A DNA stretch of 7,194 nucleotides, from positions 1-7,194 of the forward strand of contig ASHK01000459.1 in the NCBI GenBank assembly GCA_000695745.1, written 5' to 3'. The notes under the pieces are model-generated. The model did not search any database and was not told the origin of the DNA. It saw only the letters and a list, made by a program, of their open reading frames with translations. This DNA comes from Vibrio madracius. GTDB taxonomy: Bacteria > Pseudomonadota > Gammaproteobacteria > Enterobacterales > Vibrionaceae. Positions 1 to 6,590 of the stretch are shown piece by piece (position 1 is the stretch's first letter; every line of letters begins with the position of its first letter). The translations under genes were made by a program, and so were the position numbers.

Positions 1-574
1 CAGTACAGATGATTAGTGCAATAGGTCATCACAAACTCACCATCACTTAGCAACATGTTGTAGACACCATACTCACGTAATTCATCACAACACTCAGCGA
101 CATAAGCAAACATGGCCATTAGATCTTGCGGTGGTTCAGGAAAACGCTCATCCAGCTTTCTCAACAACCAACAGAACGATAACTCACTGTCGGTTTCGCC
201 CACTGGACGAAAATGGCCCGTGGACAACCCTTGGTAATCACTGAGCTGACCATTATGTGCAAAAGTCCAATAACGCCCCCACAACTCACGCGTAAAAGGG
301 TGCGTATTTTCAAGATTAACCTGACCACGATTCGCCTGTCGTATATGACTGACGACCGCACGACTCTTTATCGGATAATTTTGAACCAATTCTGCGATTT
401 TTGAATCACAGCTAGGTTGAGGGTCTTTAAAGGTTCGAAAACCTTTGCCTCATAAAAGGTAATCCCCCAGCCATCTTTGTGGGGGCCAGTGTTACCACCA
501 CGTTGAATCAAACCGGTAAAGCTAAAACAGATATCTGTTGGCACATTTGCACTCATGCCAAGCAATTCACACAT
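1..574 (-). pseudogene. yafJ: YafJ, class II glutamine amidotransferase family; 5' part only, frameshifted near 448
   Basis: Predicted Ntn-type glutamine amidotransferase; its substrate and physiological role are not established. The start at 572-574 gives the family's [10 protein letters not shown] opening, so Cys2 is the expected nucleophile exposed after removal of Met1. Translation is normal to about residue 42 (GWGITFYE) and then leaves the family; that frame stops at 368. Adding one G to the coding strand (GAGGCAAAGG to GAGGGCAAAGG, plus-strand position about 448) continues into [41 protein letters not shown] and FRPVGETDSE, all close to E. coli YafJ, and this frame stays open to base 1. 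About 191 of roughly 255 codons are present; the 3' end is outside. The ribosome-binding site AGGG (581-584) lies 6 bases before the ATG. It follows gmhA by 50 bases on the same strand, as in E. coli, so probable cotranscription. The frameshift looks like a base-calling error rather than decay. Confidence 0.9.
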
Positions 575-624
575 TGAGTTCCCTACTCTTTTTCTTCCAC
601 GATAACATCACTAGTAAGCCGAGA

Positions 625-1200
625 TTATTCCATCTCTTTTTCGATCAATTGAATCACAATGTGAATGATCTTGATATGTACTTCTTGAATTCGATCTGCG
701 TAACCGAAGTGCGGTACACGGATCTCAATATCAGCGACACCCGCCATTTGGCCGCCATCTTTGCCTGTTAGAGCAATAGTTTTCATGCCCTTAGCTTTGG
801 CAGCTTCAATCGCCTTTAAAATGTTGCCAGAGTTACCTGATGTAGAAAGACCAAACAACACGTCACCAGAACGGCCTACCGCTTCAACGTAACGTGAGAA
901 CACATAGTCGTAGCCAAAGTCATTACTGACACAAGAAAGGTGGCTTGGATCAGAAATCGCAATACCTGCGTAACCCGGACGGTTTTCACGATAACGACCT
1001 GTCAGTTCTTCAGCAAAGTGCATCGCATCACAGTGCGAACCGCCATTACCACAAGATAGCACCTTACCATCTTGTTTAAATGAATCTGCAATCATCTTCG
1101 CCGCCGCTTCAATCTGTGCAATGTTGTGATCGTCGCTCAGGAACTTATTTAGTACGTCTGCAGCTTCAGTAAGCTCATTTCTAATTAGATCTTGGTACAT
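625..1200 (-). CDS. gmhA: Phosphoheptose isomerase GmhA (sedoheptulose 7-phosphate isomerase)
   Basis: Cytosolic enzyme that isomerises D-sedoheptulose 7-phosphate to D-glycero-D-manno-heptose 7-phosphate, the first step of ADP-heptose synthesis for the LPS inner core. The 191-residue product is a single SIS domain, close to the 192 residues of E. coli GmhA. Visible motifs are [20 protein letters not shown] (48-67), the SIS phosphate-binding [10 protein letters not shown] (117-126), ALTGKDGG (143-150) and [16 protein letters not shown] (162-177). From family knowledge His61, Glu65, Gln172 and His180 are the metal and active-site positions, and all four are present at the E. coli numbering. 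I chose the ATG at 1198-1200 because it gives the family start [10 protein letters not shown] and has AAGAGA upstream. An in-frame ATG at 1225-1227 (or TTG at 1228-1230) would add a charged 9-10 residue tail without a good ribosome-binding site. The gene is intact and leads toward yafJ; it is divergent from fadE. Confidence 0.96.
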   Translation of the reverse strand: MYQDLIRNELTEAADVLNKFLSDDHNIAQIEAAAKMIADSFKQDGKVLSCGNGGSHCDAMHFAEELTGRYRENRPGYAGIAISDPSHLSCVSNDFGYDYVFSRYVEAVGRSGDVLFGLSTSGNSGNILKAIEAAKAKGMKTIALTGKDGGQMAGVADIEIRVPHFGYADRIQEVHIKIIHIVIQLIEKEME

Positions 1201-1400
1201 AGGTTTATTCTCTTTATTTTCCGACATCAACGCGTCGTTACGATTATCTGAGTGTAACTATAAACCCCCAATTCTGTCGATAGGCATAACCCTATCTCGC
1301 TTACCCCCAACCACTTTTTCATGACTTAACCTAAGAAACTGACTGGAAACTATACAAAGCTCTCATTTTTGGATCGTATTAGAGTAATTACTTTTGAAAA

Positions 1401-1430
1401 TTTACATTTACGCAATAATTGAGTTACAAT
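1401..1430 (+). promoter_or_regulatory. Probable sigma-70 promoter of fadE
   Basis: TTTACA (1401-1406) and TACAAT (1425-1430) are each one mismatch from the -35 and -10 consensus, separated by 18 bases. Transcription would start near 1436-1438, giving an untranslated leader of about 80 bases. The predicted start lies inside the FadR operator, which fits repression by blocking RNA polymerase. A second, poorer -35-like TTGAAA lies at 1394-1399. Confidence 0.6.
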
Positions 1431-1433
1431 TAA

Positions 1434-1450
1434 CACTGGTACGACCTCTT
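1434..1450 (+). promoter_or_regulatory. FadR operator of fadE
   Basis: The 17 bases CACTGGTACGACCTCTT match the known FadR operator pattern (half-sites around CTGGT-N2-GACC): ACTGGT, central NGACC and terminal TT are all kept. It overlaps the predicted fadE transcription start. FadR is known to repress fad genes, including fadE, and to release DNA on binding long-chain acyl-CoA. The match and its placement are seen in the sequence; binding is inferred. Confidence 0.75.
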
Positions 1451-1504
1451 ACCTTATCTATGACTTAAATAGTCAACCACTACAACAACGATAAGTACCC
1501 AGAT

Positions 1505-1510
1505 AAAGGA
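1505..1510 (+). promoter_or_regulatory. Ribosome-binding site of fadE
   Basis: AAAGGA stands 6 bases before the ATG at 1517 and supports that start, which gives a product of exactly the E. coli FadE length. Confidence 0.8.
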
Positions 1511-1516
1511 ACAATC

Positions 1517-3961
1517 ATGGACATCTTGCTCTCAATCGTCGCCTTGCTCGGCACAGTTGGATTTAGTTTCTACCAACGAGCGTCGCTGGCAAAATCTTTA
1601 TTACTCGTGACCGCTGCAATGGTCTTAGGTTCACTGCTCGGCGTATTTGGCGCCATCATATGGGCGTTATATATTGCTACGGTCGCAATATTATGTGTGC
1701 CTTCGATTAGACAATCATTGATTTCTGCTAAAGCGCTTAAACTCTTCAGGAAAGTGCTTCCTGCTATGTCTCAGACAGAAAAAGAAGCACTCGATGCGGG
1801 TACCGTTTGGTGGGAAGCTGAGCTGTTTAAAGGCAAACCAAACTGGCAGAAACTACAAAACATCAGCCAACCAAAATTGAGCGACGAAGAGCAAGCTTTC
1901 TTAGATGGTCCAGTCAATGAGGTTTGTGCCATGGTAAGCGACTACCAAGTCACGCACGAGCTTGCCGATCTCCCACCAGAAGTCTGGCAATACCTCAAAG
2001 ATCACAAATTCTTTGCCATGATCATTAAGAAGAAATACGGTGGACTTGAGTTCTCAGCTTATGCGCAATCCTTGGTACTGCAAAAATTAACCGGTGTCTC
2101 TGGTGTCCTGTCATCGACGGTTGGTGTCCCTAACTCATTGGGCCCTGGAGAGCTTCTTCAACACTATGGTACAGAAGACCAAAAAGACTACTACTTGCCT
2201 CGCCTAGCGGTCGGCAAAGAGATTCCGTGTTTTGCGTTAACGAGCCCAGAAGCTGGCTCTGACGCAGGCTCTATCCCGGACTTTGGTGTGGTATGTAAAG
2301 GTCATTGGGAAGGTAAAGAAGTCTTAGGTATGAAACTGACGTGGAACAAGCGCTACATTACGCTCGCTCCAGTCGCAACCGTGCTTGGTCTTGCGTTTAA
2401 ACTTCGCGACCCTGATGGCCTTCTAGGTGATAAACAAGACCTAGGCATCACGTGCGCACTCATCCCAACACACTTAAAAGGGGTGGAAATTGGTAATCGT
2501 CATTTCCCGCTAAATGTCCCATTCCAAAATGGCCCGACAAAAGCGAACGAGCTGTTCGTGCCACTTGATTTTATTATTGGTGGTCAGAAAATGGCGGGGC
2601 AAGGCTGGCGTATGTTGGTGGAGTGTTTGTCTGTGGGGCGCGGCATCACTCTGCCGTCAAATTCAACAGGTGGCATCAAAACGGCAGCGTTGGCAACAGG
2701 GGCTTATGCCCGTATCCGTCGCCAGTTCAAACAACCCATCGGCCATATGGAAGGTATCGAAGAGCCACTAGCGCGTATCGGTGGTAACGCTTATGTGATG
2801 GATGCTGCTAGCCACCTTACGGTTACCGGTATTGATTTAGGCGAGAAACCATCCGTTATTTCTGCCATCGTCAAATACCATTGTACTCACCGTGGTCAGC
2901 AAAGCATTATCGATGCGATGGACATTGTTGGCGGTAAAGGCATTTGCCTTGGCCCATCCAACTTCCTAGCTCGTGGTTATCAAGGCTCACCTATTGCAGT
3001 AACGGTAGAAGGTGCCAATATTCTCACGCGTTCGATGATCATCTTTGGTCAAGGTGCGATTCGTTGTCACCCATATGTATTAACAGAAATGGAAGCCGCT
3101 CACTCGAATGATAATGATGCTGTCGACAAATTCGACAAAGCACTTGCTGGGCACGTTTCCTTTACCATTAGTAACCTAGTCCGCAGTTTCTGGCTCGGTC
3201 TAACTGACGGTCGCGGCTCATCAACACCGCAAAAAGATGCTACCAAACGTTATTACCAACAGCTTAACCGCTACAGTGCCAATCTAGCCTTGCTATCCGA
3301 TGTCTCTATGGCGGTTCTTGGTGGTTCACTGAAACGCAAAGAGCGCTTATCGGCGCGCCTTGGTGATATTTTGAGTCAGTTGTATCTAAGCAGTGCTGCA
3401 TTGAAACGTTATGACGTGGAAGGCCGTAACAGCGAAGATTTACCGCTTCTTCATTGGGGTCTACAAGATAGCCTAATGCAAACTGAAAAAGCGTTGGACG
3501 ATTTCTTGGCTAACTTCCCCAATAAAGCGATTGGTCGTTTGATGCGCTTTATCGTCTTGCCACTGGGCACCGTTCGTAAAGCACCGTCAGACAAACTCGA
3601 TAGTCAAGTTGCTCGCATCTTGCAAACACCTTGTGGCGCTCGAAGCCGCTTGGGTCGTGGCCAATATCTAGAACCAACTGAGCACAACGCCGCTGGTCGT
3701 ATTGAGCAAGCTCTAGAGGTCATTTTACGTGCCGAGCCTGTGTTTACTAAGGTATGTAAAGCGCTTGAACAGCGCCGCCCATTTACACAACTTGATAAGG
3801 TTGCGGCATTAGGACTGGAAAACAAGATCATTACTCAAGAGGATGCATCATTGCTTATTACTGCAGAAGCACATCGCCTGTACACCATAAACGTCGATGA
3901 CTTCGCACCAGAGGAACTTGCAGCAAAACCTGTCTACCCGACGATGGAAGAAGTTGCATAA
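1517..3961 (+). CDS. fadE: Acyl-CoA dehydrogenase FadE
   Basis: FAD-dependent acyl-CoA dehydrogenase that makes the trans-2-enoyl-CoA in the first oxidative step of aerobic fatty-acid beta-oxidation; the E. coli enzyme is membrane-associated. The product is 814 residues, the same length as E. coli FadE, and collinear with it throughout. Residues 1-60 form two hydrophobic segments that probably anchor it in the inner membrane. The acyl-CoA dehydrogenase core follows, with [18 protein letters not shown] (202-219), the signature [13 protein letters not shown] (240-252), [11 protein letters not shown] (330-340) and [15 protein letters not shown] (372-386). Glu498 in [13 protein letters not shown] is the probable catalytic base by comparison with other acyl-CoA dehydrogenases. 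The C-terminal third, from about 510, is the FadE-specific extension (DUF1974 type), including KRYYQQLNR and [19 protein letters not shown]. The gene has its own FadR-type promoter, is divergent from gmhA and ends at a hairpin terminator. Unlike most neighbours, it has no frameshift over 2.4 kb. Confidence 0.98.
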   Translation: MDILLSIVALLGTVGFSFYQRASLAKSLLLVTAAMVLGSLLGVFGAIIWALYIATVAILCVPSIRQSLISAKALKLFRKVLPAMSQTEKEALDAGTVWWEAELFKGKPNWQKLQNISQPKLSDEEQAFLDGPVNEVCAMVSDYQVTHELADLPPEVWQYLKDHKFFAMIIKKKYGGLEFSAYAQSLVLQKLTGVSGVLSSTVGVPNSLGPGELLQHYGTEDQKDYYLPRLAVGKEIPCFALTSPEAGSDAGSIPDFGVVCKGHWEGKEVLGMKLTWNKRYITLAPVATVLGLAFKLRDPDGLLGDKQDLGITCALIPTHLKGVEIGNRHFPLNVPFQNGPTKANELFVPLDFIIGGQKMAGQGWRMLVECLSVGRGITLPSNSTGGIKTAALATGAYARIRRQFKQPIGHMEGIEEPLARIGGNAYVMDAASHLTVTGIDLGEKPSVISAIVKYHCTHRGQQSIIDAMDIVGGKGICLGPSNFLARGYQGSPIAVTVEGANILTRSMIIFGQGAIRCHPYVLTEMEAAHSNDNDAVDKFDKALAGHVSFTISNLVRSFWLGLTDGRGSSTPQKDATKRYYQQLNRYSANLALLSDVSMAVLGGSLKRKERLSARLGDILSQLYLSSAALKRYDVEGRNSEDLPLLHWGLQDSLMQTEKALDDFLANFPNKAIGRLMRFIVLPLGTVRKAPSDKLDSQVARILQTPCGARSRLGRGQYLEPTEHNAAGRIEQALEVILRAEPVFTKVCKALEQRRPFTQLDKVAALGLENKIITQEDASLLITAEAHRLYTINVDDFAPEELAAKPVYPTMEEVA

Positions 3962-3975
3962 ACGTCGATAACTCA

Positions 3976-4011
3976 ATCAACAAGGGTCAGCATTTGCTGA
4001 CCCTTGTTGAT
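3976..4011. terminator. Hairpin terminator between convergent fadE and the TIGR03503-type gene
   Basis: A perfect 17-base inverted repeat: the left arm 3976-3992 (ATCAACAAGGGTCAGCA) pairs with 3995-4011 across a TT centre, effectively a 16-bp stem with a four-base loop. It starts 14 bases after the fadE stop and lies just beyond the stop of the opposing gene (4025-4027). The plus-strand tail TCTTATTGCT is moderately T-rich; the minus-strand tail is not. It clearly serves fadE and may serve both directions. Confidence 0.85.
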
Positions 4012-4024
4012 CTTATTGCTCGGT

Positions 4025-5268
4025 CTACCGTGGCATATTTAGCTGCATTTCTGGTAACGATGCTCTAATGGCCCGCTTACGTTGGACCAACCACCAGATA
4101 AGCCCACCAACAACAATAAGTACCAGATTACCAAGCACAATCGCTACTATAGCTCGTGTTCTCACTTGCTCTCTGTGCGCAAGAATCTGAGCTTCTTGTT
4201 CCGCTTTCTTCTTCGCTTCTCGAGCCGCCGCTTGCATTTGCTCTGCTTTTGCTAGATCCAAAGCACCAACAACACTAAACGTGCGTGTTGGCAGATCAAA
4301 GACTAGTGCACGTCCTGTTGATGCTTCGTTCGCGTAAACGTGGCCAGTCCAATGATAGGTACCCATTTGATTCAAGTCGTTAAAATAAGACGTTACCTCA
4401 TTTTTACCCGCCTGCGCTTGGTGTTGCACAACCTGCTCTGATGCATCTGGAGACTGTAATTCGATTGACGTGGCTAAACTACCTGACTCGATAGTCGCAG
4501 CTTCACCTTGAATTATGATTTGATGCGGCGCTTTATCATCACCTTGGATAAATTTGCTTGAAAATGGTGTCGGATAGATCAGTAGTTCTTGCTCTAATGC
4601 CCGTAAAAACACTCCATTCCCAGTTGTGATTCGGACATTATACTTGCCCGGCTCAAGTTCAATTGGCAACTCTACCGTAAAAATACCATCCCCCGCTCGC
4701 TCATCAAGCCCCTCTCCATTGTCGTAAAATTCACCAATGACAATGGGAACTGGACGAGTGTGACTGTCAGTTTGTTCTTGAGATTCAAGATAGCGCGTCA
4801 TCACGACTTTGAGGTTCACCCGATCCAGAATATTGTCAACGATTAACGGCTGATCATCAGTCATAAGTCGAGCGGTAAACTTCAACTTCTCACCCTGATA
4901 AATACGTTGTGGCAAGGTTTCAGCTTTTAAAGATAACTGAGAGATGATTTGAATGTTGTTTTTAGGAGTCACTTTACCAATAGCTTGCCAAGGACCTGGC
5001 ATTGGTTTTTCGATTGAAATGATATCGATGCTGGGCTCTTCAATCCAGCGAACATTCTCAGGATGACGCCAAGCGTAATATTTTTTACCATCAGGCGAAC
5101 CAAGGTAACCGGCTTTGAGTTATCTTGTCGATAAACCAAAAACGTGATTCTTTCTACCGTTTGGTCGACTCGAAACCGGTTATCAAGAAATGACATAGAG
5201 GACTCAGTCGCAAACGCACCAACTGTTAGCGATAACCATAGCGCTATCGCAAAAATAATCCTCTGCAT
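4025..5268 (-). pseudogene. TIGR03503-type secreted, membrane-anchored protein of unknown function; frameshifted near 5094
   Basis: I recognise this as the TIGR03503 type of gammaproteobacterial proteins, whose function is not known. One added C on the coding strand (CGCCTGATGG to CGCCCTGATGG, about 5094) joins two overlapping open frames into 414 residues. In order: a signal peptide at 1-21 (MQRIIFAIALWLSLTVGAFA, cleavage probably after AFA); a conserved stretch SMSFLDNRFRVD; an Ig-like extracellular region with GEFYDNGEGLDERAGDGIFT and PGKYNVRITTGNGVFLR; a charged, Ala/Lys/Glu-rich helix at about 335-370, likely coiled coil; one membrane span at about 374-394; and a short basic cytoplasmic tail ending LPEMQLNMPR. 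The bulk should therefore face the periplasm. The start at 5268 is fixed by AGGAGA 5 bases upstream. It is second in a probable operon with dnaQ. As written, frame 5268 runs out of family after residue 58 and stops at 4969; the downstream frame alone covers 4025-5002. Likely a sequencing indel. Confidence 0.85.
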
Positions 5269-5273
5269 GCTTC

Positions 5274-5279
5274 TCTCCT
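5274..5279 (-). promoter_or_regulatory. Ribosome-binding site of the TIGR03503-type gene, overlapping the dnaQ stop
   Basis: On the minus strand the sequence reads TAGGAGAGAAGCATG: the TAG ends dnaQ, AGGAGA is a near-perfect Shine-Dalgarno and the ATG (5266-5268) starts the next gene. The overlap means ribosomes finishing dnaQ sit on the next initiation site, so translational coupling is likely. Confidence 0.8.
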
Positions 5280-6023
5280 ACAGGCGCCAGAGACAACGGC
5301 CACCTTTTTCAACAATATCTAAGCGCGAATTGTGCGCTTCTATTTCATCGGCAGAAGCATGCAAGATCTTTAGCGATTTTCTTCCTGTTGTGAGTCTCTT
5401 AATAGTTTCACCACCACTTTCATCTCCATCTGACTGTCCCGCATTAAATTGCATTGACGTTTGACCACCCGTCATTGCCAAATACACTTCTGCCAATATC
5501 TCCGCATCGAGCAAAGCGCCGTGGAGAATACGAGCGGACGTATCTATTGTGTAGTGTTTTGCCAGTGAGTCGAGGTTCTTTCTTGCTGGCATGTTTGCCA
5601 TGCGTTTTGCCATCGCAAGCGTATCGGTAACCTTACAGTACTGCTCAGTATTACCAATCGAGGCGTCTAACTTCTCAAACTCGTAGTCCATAAAGCCCAC
5701 ATCGAAGGGCGCGTTATGGGCAACAAGCTCTGCGCCTTTGATGAAATCAAGAAACTCTTCATGAACTTGATGGTAGAGCGGCTTATCTAATAGAAACTCG
5801 TCGGTGATACCATGAACTTCGATAGCGTCTGGTTGGATTTCGCGATCGGGCTTTAAATAGACGTGAAAATGGCGACCAGTCAGCTTACGGTTGATAATTT
5901 CTACCGCACCGATTTCAATGATTCGGTGCCCATATAATGTGGGCCACCTTCGCGGTTCATACCTGTGGTTTCGGTATCGAGCACCACGATTCTGCGTTGT
6001 TCTGAATTGAGACTGGTATTCAT
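5278..6023 (-). pseudogene. dnaQ: DNA polymerase III epsilon subunit DnaQ (3'-5' proofreading exonuclease); frameshifted near 5930
   Basis: DnaQ is the proofreading exonuclease of the Pol III core, bound to DnaE (alpha), HolE (theta) and the beta clamp. The ATG at 6021-6023 begins MNTSLNSEQRRIVVLDTETTG; this frame shifts after GGPHYMG and stops at 5901 after 40 residues. Adding one G (ATGGGCACC to ATGGGGCACC, about 5930) gives GHRIIEIGAVEI and a continuous 248-residue protein, against 243 in E. coli. The DEDDh catalytic residues are all present in that reading: Asp16 and Glu18 (DTETTG), Asp108 (HNAPFD), His168 and Asp173 (HGALLDAE). QTSMQF (188-193) matches the beta-clamp motif QTSMAF of E. 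coli. The C-terminal tail, ending CLWRL, is the expected alpha-binding region. The linker RMANMPARKNLDSL differs from E. coli KMFPGKRNSLDAL. No Shine-Dalgarno is visible before the ATG. It is divergent from rnhA, as in E. coli. A truly broken dnaQ would give a severe mutator, so a sequencing error is likelier. Confidence 0.93.
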
Positions 6024-6080
6024 GATGTTTTGTATGTCAGACTATGTAGATAAACTTACTGGGCTATATAGTATCAAATC
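6024..6080. promoter_or_regulatory. Divergent dnaQ/rnhA promoter region
   Basis: Only 57 bases separate the two start codons, so the promoters must overlap the spacer or each other, as is known for E. coli dnaQ-rnhA. For dnaQ (minus) TTGATA (plus 6073-6078) and TTTATC (plus 6049-6054, 18-base gap) are a plausible but imperfect pair. For rnhA (plus) TATAGT (6067-6072) is the best -10 but has no good -35. It abuts the dnaQ -35 candidate, so the two could compete for polymerase. Neither gene has a visible Shine-Dalgarno. Confidence 0.45.
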
Positions 6081-6590
6081 ATGACGAAGCAGGTTGAAAT
6101 TTTCACAGATGGTTCTTGTTTAGGCAACCCAGGTCCCGGAGGCTATGGGATCGTCCTTAGATACAAACAGAACGAAAAGACGTTAGCCAAAGGCTATACG
6201 CTGACAACAAACAATCGCATGGAAATGATGGCGACTATTGTAGCACTGCAAACCCTAAAAGAGCCGTGCAATGTTATCTTAACCACAGATAGTCAGTATG
6301 TTCGACAAGGGATTACGCAGTGGATACATAACTGGAAAAAACGTGGTTGGAAAACTGCAGACAAAAAGCCCGTTAAAAACGCTGATCTTTGGAAAGCGCT
6401 TGATGCAGAAACGGTACGTCATGACATCGACTGGCGCTGGGTTAAAGGCCATGCAGGACATCGAGAAAATGAAATGTGCGATGAACTAGCAAGAACGGCG
6501 GCGGAAAACCGACCGACGAAGACACGGGCTACCAGCCGAACTAACCTTGCTGTTGATTACGAGCTCTGCTTTTTATCTGCAGTACGATAG
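6081..6590 (+). CDS. rnhA: Ribonuclease HI; C-terminal tail altered by a frameshift near 6510
   Basis: RNase HI cuts the RNA strand of RNA-DNA hybrids (R-loops, primers, misplaced ribonucleotides) in the cytoplasm. The catalytic residues stand at the E. coli positions: Asp10 ([14 protein letters not shown]), Glu48 (TTNNRMEMM), Asp70 (LTTDSQYV), His124 (WVKGHAGH) and Asp134 ([10 protein letters not shown]). The basic handle [16 protein letters not shown] is also intact. The frame as given is 169 residues, but after TAAEN the last 26 are unlike the family. Restoring one C (AACCGACC to AACCCGACC, about 6510) gives an acidic tail [11 protein letters not shown] and a stop at 6542-6544. That makes 154 residues, the normal length, and a stop just before the terminator at 6589. 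The catalytic domain is complete either way, so the product could be active even if the shift were real. It is divergent from dnaQ and convergent with yafS. Confidence 0.95.
   Translation: MTKQVEIFTDGSCLGNPGPGGYGIVLRYKQNEKTLAKGYTLTTNNRMEMMATIVALQTLKEPCNVILTTDSQYVRQGITQWIHNWKKRGWKTADKKPVKNADLWKALDAETVRHDIDWRWVKGHAGHRENEMCDELARTAAENRPTKTRATSRTNLAVDYELCFLSAVR

Larger units (their letters stand above)
1201..1516. promoter_or_regulatory. Divergent intergenic region between gmhA and fadE
   Basis: No gene is supported here. The right part holds the fadE promoter, FadR operator and leader, listed separately. The left part should hold the gmhA promoter. The best minus-strand -10 candidate is TATAGT (plus 1257-1262), but no good -35 stands 16-18 bases upstream of it, so the call is weak. 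Two other structures are visible: GATAGG-N6-CCTATC (1279-1296), flanked by two copies of ACCCCCAA (1264-1271 and 1303-1310), and TGACT-N5-AGTCA (1461-1475) in the fadE leader. The stretch 1311-1390 shows nothing recognisable apart from high A+T. Confidence 0.7.

Noticed and set aside
213..404. Plus-strand open frame over the yafJ region (63 residues)
   Set aside because: It lies opposite the repaired yafJ frame, which matches a known family throughout; no family features or ribosome-binding site of its own.
538..771. Plus-strand open frame opposite gmhA and yafJ (77 residues)
   Set aside because: Antisense shadow of conserved GmhA codons; no supporting signal.
1201..1230. N-terminal extension of GmhA (MSENKENKP) from an upstream start
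   Set aside because: The family starts at MYQDLI, and the upstream start lacks a Shine-Dalgarno sequence. It cannot be fully excluded.
3962..4024. REP-like or mobile repeat between fadE and the TIGR03503-type gene
   Set aside because: It is a single, simple hairpin at the meeting point of two convergent genes, as expected for a terminator, with no other copy in the window.
5144..5464. Plus-strand open frame across the dnaQ / TIGR03503-type gene junction (106 residues)
   Set aside because: It is antisense to two recognised genes and has low-complexity, non-family sequence.
5926..5935. Programmed ribosomal frameshifting as an explanation for the split genes
   Set aside because: No slippery heptamer of the A-AAA-AAG type, no stimulatory structure, and the same situation in five unrelated genes; indel errors explain it better.
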